A DNA stretch of 20,048 nt, taken from positions 59,861-79,908 of the forward strand of contig QXVZ01007112.1 in the NCBI GenBank assembly GCA_008931825.1. The letters run 5' to 3'. The position numbers were made by a program, and so were the translations under genes. The stretch comes from Phallusia fumigata. Lineage: Eukaryota > Chordata > Ascidiacea > Phlebobranchia > Ascidiidae. Below the pieces are notes generated by a model. The model saw only the letters and a list, made by a program, of their open reading frames with translations. It did no database searches and was not told the origin of the DNA. This document shows positions 1 to 9,800 of the stretch, piece after piece (within the stretch, counting starts at the first letter, position 1; each line of letters begins with the position of its first letter).

Positions 1-124
1 TTAATTTGTGGACCTCTAGTGGTGTGTGTCCACTTTTTTCTCTGGAAATGTTTTGATCACAAACTGTTTAATTTATTCAACCAAAGCGTAAATAGTTATT
101 CAAAAATATATGTTCTATACATAT

Positions 125-466
125 CAGTGTTGTGAATCCATGACTCAAGTCTGTTAAAATCATTGTTTCCATAAGACTCAACTTGATTTAAGTGAAATGG
201 AAGACTTTTCAAAATGGCAGACTTTATGGTGTTAAAAATGGTTTATAACTACTGATCTTTAATTAAATAACTTATTTTTGCCGAAACCCATATTTTTTAT
301 TGGTTTTGTTAAATTTACCCTGAATTTTAAACTGAAGTTGTAAATTAATAATTATTTCAATGTAATTTGTTTTAATTACTTGGACTTGCCTTTGACTCAT
401 TGCCTGGTAAATGACTCAAATGAGCTTGACTTGTGACTTGAGTAAAAAGACATGTTTACAACACTG
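125..466. mobile_element. hAT-type MITE (342 bp) with 8-bp target duplication
   Basis: The left end CAGTGTTGTGAATCC at 125 is inverted at the right end, where TTTACAACACTG closes at 466. Both ends continue into ACTCAAGT/ACTTGAGT. Flanking octamers ATACATAT (117-124) and GTACACAT (467-474) agree at 6 of 8 positions, the duplication length used by hAT transposases. The interior repeats GACTCA/GACTTG motifs in both orientations and codes for nothing, so it is a non-autonomous element. It sits in the intron upstream of the first visible TOGARAM exon. Confidence 0.7.
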
Positions 467-497
467 GTACACATATTTATAGCACTCTCCAGTTTTT

Positions 498-605
498 ACA
501 TGTATAGATCAAGAAAAATGCATAACCAACAGATTTGTATGTACCCATGCATTTCTGCCTGCAAAAACAATCATGACATAGAAAGCTTGGGTCACGAATT
601 TCTAC
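498..605 (+). repeat. Interspersed repeat family A, tail module
   Basis: The segment CATGCATTTCTGCCTGC followed by AAACAATCATGACATAGAAA recurs, diverged, at 2640-2710, 7140-7190, 8120-8180 and 10605-10655. A lead-in GAAAAATGCATAA recurs at 2626 and 10570. An open reading frame that crosses this copy is not coding. Confidence 0.6.
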
Positions 606-675
606 ACTTGTTTGCCTACGTAGTTCTTCGGCCATGTAAACAAATTGTATGTAAAACAAATTGTACATTTTTTAG

Positions 676-815
676 ATTACAATTCGATGCCTTTTAACTG
701 AATATGGAAAAGCAAACAGTTTTATGAAGGAGGAAATAGATAAAGCACTGCACCAGGTTGTATCATCTGCACCATCAACAAAAACTTTGTCTACATTGCT
801 TGCTGTTGGTCAAAG
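676..815 (+). CDS. TOGARAM1: TOGARAM-like exon a (TOG domain, HEAT repeats)
   Basis: The acceptor is TTTTTTAG at 668-675 and the donor GTAGGA starts at 816. The exon begins in phase 0 and ends with two bases of an Arg codon completed by the next exon. It encodes ITIRCLLTEYGKANSF and then a helix with FMKEEIDKAL, which resembles the FLREDVDRAL-type helix of TOGARAM TOG domains. The phase-0 start means at least one more coding exon lies upstream, outside the window or unrecognised in 1-675. Confidence 0.8.
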
Positions 816-3800
816 GTAGGAATTTTACTTAAGAGTCTGAACATTCTTTCTGCTTGAAAATAACTTATTATCCTCAATGGTCACTAGCTTAAAATGTGTG
901 TAGAACTTCAAAAATATCTCAACTACATAAAAACTGTTTCATTCCTGTGTAGCAAAAGATTGTCAAGATGCTTTGGTCATTTTTGCCTATTTTATTTCAC
1001 ATTTTTTGCTAAATTGCTCTAATGGGGATGAATGTTACCAAAAATGTTTTTGCTGAAGTGACCCTTGAATTGTTATCATTTTTTTCTGCATTTCATACAC
1101 AAATTGGCTTGTTTTATCTCCTACATGAATTGAAAATATTTACCCATCTGTAGCAATTTTGACACTTTTGATGAAGGTTAGGTAATAAAATTTTATTGTA
1201 GGGATTTTTTGTAAATTTTGCAAATTTCCAAATAAGTCACCAAATTTATGCATGTGACTAAATGACCTAATTTGATTCAACTAAACACAAATTTATTTGG
1301 TTTTCGATCCTAGTTTACTACAAGAGTGTTCACAGCAATTTAAAAAATGTCAAGTACAAGAGTGTTCATGTAAACAGGTGTCACAATATATTGTCCAGCA
1401 GTACTTCAAATAGTTACAACTCTCTACTGTGTTATACAGGCACAAGAACAAAGCTATCCGGAAAACTACAGCATATTTTTGTTTTGTAGTAGTAGAAAAA
1501 ATTGGTGCCGGAAAAACTCTAAATGGTATCAAGGATGCAACTGAAAAACTTCTGAATGCGGTGCATATTTTGTGTTTAAATTAAAATTTGCACTTTGTTA
1601 TAGGCCTTTGTAGATTTGTGTCATAGTGTTTGTTGTGTTCAATCAATGTTGGATAACGAGGCATGACAAGTCTTTTATTTTCGAAGACTTTGTTAAGACC
1701 ACTTTGTCTTCTTTTTTTTGCAACACAGTGTTATGCAGGTTGACCACAGACTTTTCTGAAACAATACATATTATTTGTTATTTTGAGAAAATTCAAGCAG
1801 CAAATGATGTGGTTTAAGTGGTTGTATTACATTTAAATGAACATATTCCCTGTCAATATTGAGTTGTCATATTGAGAGCATGTTGTGGCAACACCAGAGA
1901 CACCCTTTTTTGGNATGATGTGGTTTAAGTGGTTGTATTACATTTAAATGAACATATTCCCTGTCAATATTGAGTTGTCATATTGAGAGCATGTTGTGGC
2001 AACACCAGAGACACCCTTTTTTGGATTATATCTATGAGTTAACTCATATCAGGGTACCTGTCAAGTATATGAAGTGACAAATCTATAAATGAGGTATGAG
2101 GTAACCTTAGGTGTGTAGGTGTCGAGGAGCCTCTTCCCGCTAAGTAGGCTGGTCACATGTTTTATCCATTAAGCGAACTGTACGTGAAGTGAAAGGCCGA
2201 TAGGCGTTTGCAATTCTGTTGGATCAGTTGCTGATTCTAATACCGCTATTGTATTTTTAAAAATGAAATCTTTCAATTTTTGAGCTTAAATTTTACTTTT
2301 AGGTTGCATCGTTTATTGTGGATAGTACACAAGAGGTTCGTTACTATGGAAGATGCATCATTGATAAATTAATGACTCATGCTGATTTTGCACAATGTTT
2401 GGATAAATTTCTACCAGCGAAAACCGCCCAGGATATTAAAGAATGTGCTCAGTCCATTCAACACCGGGTAAGTTGTTAAAGACATAAGTGTGTTTTCTCT
2501 TATCATTGCTCTCATTTCATTTTCAAGTGGAGTTAAATCAGTTTTTGGCTTTTCGAAACAGAGACTTAAGCACCTTGTTTTATAGAGGGCACAATTTTTA
2601 ATTCTAAAGCCTGACATGTGTCCAGAAAAATGCATAATGTACAACTGTGCATTTGTGGGGACCTATTCATTTCTGCCTGCAGAAACAATCATGCTATGAA
2701 AAGCCATGAGACCCAATGTAAAATAATGCAGGAAATACATCTTTTTTTTTAAATTGGGTAATGGTTATGGTCCCCTTCCACGAAGGGGACAGACATTGTT
2801 TTTACTCTGTTTTTTTTCTTTCTTTCTTTTTTTCTGTCTAATGCGAGTTTGTCCCCACGTTTTTGTCATAAAGGAGTTGTCCAAATTTCTTTATTTACAC
2901 ATGATGGATGTGTATCCGAAGTTGTGGACTGTCAACTTTTTACCCCAATTCACCCACAGGCCCCTAAAATGTAAAGTTTTTAAAATGGCAATATTTAACA
3001 AAGTAAGTTACCTAGAAGTTTTATGTTTGGATAGCTGGTACAATGTATTTTTGGATAGCTGGTACAATGTATTTTGTAACTTTTGTTTCGATTCACCCAT
3101 TTTTTATCTTTTAGGTATCTAAAGTTGTGCACTGACAACATTTTACCACTGTTCCCATAGGTACCCATAGGTTCACCCACAGGCCCCAAAAAACGTAAAA
3201 TTTTTAAAACAGCTCTATTTAACACAGTAAGTCACCTAGAAGTTTCCTATTTTGACAGTTGATACAATGCAAAGTATTTTAAAGTTTTTTGTGAATTTAA
3301 TTTAGATTCACCATTCTTTACCTTTTTAACCCCAAATATTTAGTTTTTTGTTTACATGTCCTTTACTACAGACTTACTAGTCCAAATGTATTGAAATTTA
3401 GGACATAGATATATAGAGTGCTTCTTATAGGTTGTTTAAAATTTTAGCCTGATCGGTCAAGTGTTTACCCTTGCAGCTGCAAATACGTGTATAACAGCTG
3501 GCGGTTCTGCCCTAATGCAAAATGACCTGACGCGAGGGGGTGATTGACGATTTTATGACTCAAGCGGCGCAACACTCAGCAGTTGGTCACAGGCTGCTAC
3601 TACACACATAAACGGGCGTTTATAGGGTGCGTCAAGATGGCTGTTTCATTTTAATTGTCTTGTTTTATGATGGACGAAGCTCAGCTGTTTATATTACATC
3701 ACTGGTTTAGGTGATTATGCAGCATAACCGAAATGCGTCTGCTTGTAATTTTACTCTGTTTTTTCTCGCAGACACAGCAGCACTGATACAACACTATTTG

Positions 3801-6800
3801 TTTGCTTCGACAATTACATAGCAACACATTTATAGTGGTAATGAATAGTGATGCTGCAAATTGTGTGCAAGTATCGAAAGTATCACTACATGGATAAAAA
3901 TTATGCAGCAAAAATTTAAATGCATCATCAATGGTGCAAATTATTTTACTTGCACTTATAGTTGCCCCATGGTGCAAAAAAGTAGTTGCCTTGCAGGTTT
4001 AGCTTTTCACATTGTTGGTTTTCTACATAACATTCAACTAAGTCCTGTTTACACATTTTTGTCAGGAGAGAGTCATACTGATTTCTTTAAATTTGCACGT
4101 ATAATAAGCAGGCAGCAGAAATTGTGTACTGAAAATTTTGACCCATTAACTCATAGATATAATCAGTTAACATAAAGGCCACAAAAATTTTAAAAACTGC
4201 TACATATATCAATGCAAATAACGTAACAACTTTGATAACACACAATGAACGATAACGCACGCACTGATGCAACACGCCTTCTAATGCTTAAGCAAGAACA
4301 TCAAATATTTTAGCCACATTTTATAAATGTAAATTAAATCACTCAGATAGTTAAATTACAGATTCCACAAAGGCCAGAATTGGTTATGGTGTAAATATGT
4401 TTGGACTTATGCGTCAGTGGGATTCAAATATAGGTTTCTACACAATCGATAACAAAGTTTTCATCAGTGATTTTTAAAGCTGGAAACGTTAAAGATTGTG
4501 TTATGGTAGATGTAGACCAAGTGTGCACAACCTACACTTTTGAATTGGACCGTACACATGTATATTTAAGTACATGTAATGGCGGCTGGGCAATGATGAA
4601 ACTCTTTGGCTGGATAAAAAACATATAGGCGGAAGCAAGTCAAAGTTATAGCAAAGGAAATAACCAACATGCTCTTACAGAAAGTTCTGACATGTGTGTT
4701 GGAATACTGCGACACTTCGTTTATAGTTATTGGTTTCCCTCCATGAAGGGAACACATATTTTATTTATTTGCAGGCCATATGTTGGAAATATCAGGCCAA
4801 TGAGTTTAAATTTAAAATGCAGATAGGGTGCTTCTGATTGGTTGTGAAATTGCATTTTCAAAACGGCTTTAAAAAAGGTTATTGAGAGTTTGTCCCACAT
4901 GGCTCGCGGTCAAAGGATTACCGAGGTACAAGCCTTGCGCAACACAGTAAAGAGTTCTGGCCAGAACACAAAACAGCAAGNTTTTATTTATTTGCAGGCC
5001 ATATGTTGGAAATATCAGGCCAATGAGTTTAAATTTAAAATGCAGATAGGGTGCTTCTGATTGGTTGTGAAATTGCATTTTCAAAACGGCTTTAAAAAAG
5101 GTTATTGAGAGTTTGTCCCACATGGCTCGCGGTCAAAGGATTACCGAGGTACAAGCCTTGCGCAACACAGTAAAGAGTTCTGGCCAGAACACAAAACAGC
5201 AAGACTTTAAGTGAGTGGTTGACAGAGTTTTAGACTGATACAGTACAGTGGTTTGTGTCATCCCAATGTTTCACCCATTAACCAGATGCTTACCGTATCA
5301 CTGAAACCGCAATGAAAAAGTTTGTTGATAGTTTGTAGTCCAGTTGGCTGTCATACGGCCAAATGTTACTGCTTTGAGGGACAGTGAGGTTTGTATACGA
5401 TGTACAAGTAATCTGGTTGCATGCATTTTTTTGTTTCCATTGTTTCCAATTTAGTTGCAAAAAAGGGATTCAGTAAAATGCAGGTATTACATGGATAAAT
5501 ATTTATCTTTGTTTACCACACACATCACACCCTCAAGTGCATGTCCCCATTCTACACTGTTTGTATTTTTGTCTTTTTCTTTTTGGCATGAAAATTAGTG
5601 GGTTTGGATAAAACTTTCACAGCTTGCAGACATGGTCATAACATTGTCCCTTTTGTTTTGTTTGACCACATAGCCCTGTTTTTTTATGCTTGTGTACACC
5701 ACAAATCTTAAGATTTTTGTAAAATAATGTTGCATAAGTGCTATTAACTACTTGTCCAAGTTGAATAAAACTTGGTAGTCTGGTGTTGTCACCAGCATGG
5801 TGAAAACGAAACCTTAGTGGTTGCTCTGAAGCTCCCCGAACAATGTCGAAATGGGATAAAATTTTAACAGATTTTAGGTTGGGCCATAATCATTTACAGA
5901 TTGCTTTGTTTGGCCCTATATCCTAGCAGTTACTCTGTTAGCCCCTGAAAAAGTCTAATTAACGAGCAATGAACAATTTGAACAGTAATAAAACATGCCA
6001 TTGTGGTGTATAGACTTCATACACATACAGGTTTCAGTTTGTAGGTTTATCTGAATGGATATGTAGTTTCCTATAGTTGTCCTATTTGTGTACATGATTT
6101 ATTACTAAACTCTCTGATATTTTTTGTATTGTAGGGTTTGGGTTCTTCTAGTTCTGTTGGTGCCAGAAAACATCCTGGAATGAGAATAAGTGGTTCTGCC
6201 CCTGGGACACAAAGGCCCACTGAGTACTCTTACCAATCAACCAGTGCTCCTCCACGTCGAAAGACAAGAAGCCAAAAACGGAACTTTACTGATCTGGTAC
6301 ATATATATGTTATGCTAATTAGTGATGCACCGAATCGCCTAAATCAGGCTCGGACTAAAACCGAATGTTTGGCAGTTACGCCCAAATGAGCTACCGATCT
6401 TTTGCCAGGAGTGGACAAAACGATATTGCTTTCGTATATGTTGACGCAATAAACAAAACAATAATTGCCTTGTATGTGCCAACAAGACATCTACCATCTG
6501 ACATTTAGGTCCTAATTTTAAAATAAATATCGCATTAGCAATCACAAATACTTTAACTTGCCATAAACAGGGTCACAAAAATACCAAAACTACAACAATT
6601 TTATTGTTACGAAACTAAATATTCTTAAATCCTTTGTTGCATTTTTTCATTGTTAGGCTTGTTAGTTTTGCGAAGTTTGAAAGATTGTGTAGTACGTAGC
6701 CGGAAAGTGACATTTTGTGCCTTAAAGCATACATCGTTTTAAGTAATAACAATTATCCATAAGGCCCGAACACTATTGTTGGTGTTCCAGAATGTTATTT

Positions 6801-9800
6801 TTGCTGCACGCAAAAGTTCTGTCTTCATCAAACCGAAGCTACAGTACATTACTAATGCTAATTATGGGTCCCCTTCCAAAAGAGACATACATTATTGCCA
6901 CTTTTAGATGGACATCGAAGTTGTACACTGACAAAATCACATGCCCTCAAAATGTACAATTTAAAAAACTGAACAATTTATATTTATTGCAGTTAAATGA
7001 TCTAGCAGCTTTTTTGATAGGAGGTACATTGTAAACATGAATATTCATTTCAGGAGTTTTGGTTGGTCTAACCCACTTTATGCCTAATTTTTGACATGTA
7101 TCTAAAAAAATAATATCTTTAACTTTGCATTTTTTCGGGACCAGTGTGCTTCTGCTTGTAGAAACAATTATGTTGTAAAAAGCTTAGAAAACCCTGGCAC
7201 TCCATATGCTGACTATCATACCTGCAGAGATGTAAAACTTATGTATTATAATTCAATTGATATCTATTTTGAGTAATTACTAAAGATATAAAGTTTTAAA
7301 TGAGAAAAATGAGGTTTCTGCAGTTGTCAACTGATTGTACTCGTAACATCCTGACACTTCAATTTGGAAAAAATCCTATGTCATGGCAAATTTGCCAAAA
7401 CATGTGGAGTGGGACACGGTCTGTGGCTTTCTTCTAAAAGCAAAAATGCAATACTTGCAACTGAATGAGCTTTGTGTAAAGTCTGCTTTGGACTGGCAAC
7501 TTGGAATACATGTACCCTCTAACACAGTGGATTATGAATCCCCTTTCACGAAGTGACACGTATTGTTAAAACTCGGTTTTTGTCAGACATAGGTTTGTGA
7601 GCACACATGATAGTTGGGCATCTGAATTGTGCACTGACAACTCTTTTTTTCCAATTTACCCTTAGGTAGATCCACAGACCACCCCCCTCAAAAGTGAAAT
7701 TTTAAAAACTGCTGTAATGTATACATATACATGGTAGACAATTAAAATTAGGAGTTTGCCTGTTGTGACATTATTTGGCAGCCCTTAAAAAACAAAACAT
7801 GTTAGCCTTTTTAAGCAATTGTAATTCACAAGTGTTTAGAAAAGGATCAAATTTTAAAACATCACATCAATTTTGACAGATATACCCCGATTTGTTTTGT
7901 TTCATGGTATTAATTATAGACCCCTTTCATGGGGGACGGTAGTCGCGAAATTGTCTATACATAGAAGCTCAGGGTGGAAAGAGCTAATACAATATAGTTT
8001 GAGTCACTGTGTTGTTTTTTGAGCCTGACCCTATTGCCCCAGCTGTTACTCCACTAACCCCCTAATGATGGTTACTTTACAATTTTGACATGTGTCTGTC
8101 GAAACCCATAATCCCAAACTTTGCATATGTTGGAGCATTTCTGCCAGCAGAAATCTTCAAGTCATAAAAAGATTTGGTAACTCTGGGACTCAATGTAACA
8201 TATGGGAGTAGATATTGATCCTTTGGAAAAGGTTGTGGTGTATATGGAATGGAATTACTTTCAAATTATTGAAGTATCTTTTTTAATTAATTTTCACAGT
8301 CAAGCTTAGGTGATTTTTATAAACTCTTATTCATTTTGTAACATTTTACACTTCCTCTATTATTGCAGGATCAGGAACAAGTCAAAATCCTATGTCAGGA
8401 ATTAAATGATGGTTCTTCTGAAGAACGAAAAAAGGGAGTTATCTCTCTTCTGGCTAAATCTGAGGAAAATCCTTTACTTATTGGTGAAAACATTACTAAG
8501 GTATGATTTTAATGTTGAAATTGCTTTCATCATAAGCAGTACTAGTAAAATGCGATAGAGACAGCTTTGTTTGTTTACACAATGTTCATGTTACATTAAA
8601 TCTATACAATTAATCTTATCATTGCAAATCCTTCACCACTCATAAACAGGCTTTGTGCATTTAAAAGATCATGGATGCTTATGGAACTTTGTTAGCCACA
8701 GCAAACACCAAACTGAATTCTGTGGCATTGGAAGCTATACCAAAGATTGTGTTAATATTTGGTGATCGTCTTAAAGAATCTGTGGGAAAACTGCTTCCAG
8801 ATATATTCAAGCTTTTGCAATCTAAGCCTAACTGTGAACTTGCTATGAAAGTTCTTAGTTTCATCACAGAAACAATAGGTAATTATTTTGTTTTTTTTAT
8901 GAATGTTACCTTTCTGTTTTTACCAACATAATGGCTCATAGTAATATTTAATTTCACTTAACTTATAGATTTGGTTTGGCTAATGAAGAGATCCTTTTTA
9001 CAACAATAAGTATTGTTTATGGGTCCTTTTCCACGAAGAGGAAACATATTGTTTTTATTCCTTTTTTCTTTTTTCCTATGTAACGTGAGATTGTTCCCAC
9101 ATTTCGATCAAGAAAGAGTCATTTAAATTTCTTTAAATCTTCATACTTAATAGGTGGGGGTCTGAAGTTGTGCACTCAAAACTGTAACAGTCAAGCGGCG
9201 CTACTCTATATAGTTAGTTATATGTATGGTACACGCAGCATCTTTAAACATATATGAAGAGATGTCAGTTTGTATGACAGAAAGAGCCCAGCTGTTGATA
9301 TTACACCACTGCTTAACATGATTTAGTAGTCTTAACCGAAATGCGTTTGCTTAATAACACTATAAAGGATGATATGTTACAAAAACGTTGGTGTCATTTA
9401 CAGTTGTACTTTATTGTACATTGGCCTTATATTTGGTTGGTCAAAAATCGCAATGTTGTAGTTGAAATTATTGCACATTACTTGGAAAGGATCATTCAGA
9501 ATTTGTTGTGAACTATTGATTAGTGTGGCTGTATCATATATTGGTATTTTAGGTCAGATCTAAAAATTTTTCTGGGAAGGTGGGTGGGATGGTTTTGACC
9601 TAAACTAAAAAAAACACTTGTGCAAACAGATGTTCTGTTTTTTATGTCGCAATTTACCATTCTGTTAGAAATGCCACATGATGTAGCAATAAATGTTATT
9701 AGACCACTCAACGGTAACTGAATTCCATGAACTTTCTGATGTCAACTTTGAATGCCAAGATGGCCGAGTTGTTAGCACAATTACCTTTTGGTTGCAAGAT

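Noticed and set aside
452..697. 81-codon + strand open frame
   Set aside because: It crosses a repeat family A tail and the splice acceptor at 675. The true exon at 676 is read in another frame.
2754..3122. 122-codon + strand open frame rich in Phe and Leu
   Set aside because: It is made of the repeat's T/C tract and a tandem duplication. The apparent hydrophobicity comes from poly-T.
3861..4175. 104-codon + strand open frame
   Set aside because: The second half is a diverged family A copy, and the rest has no recognisable domain.
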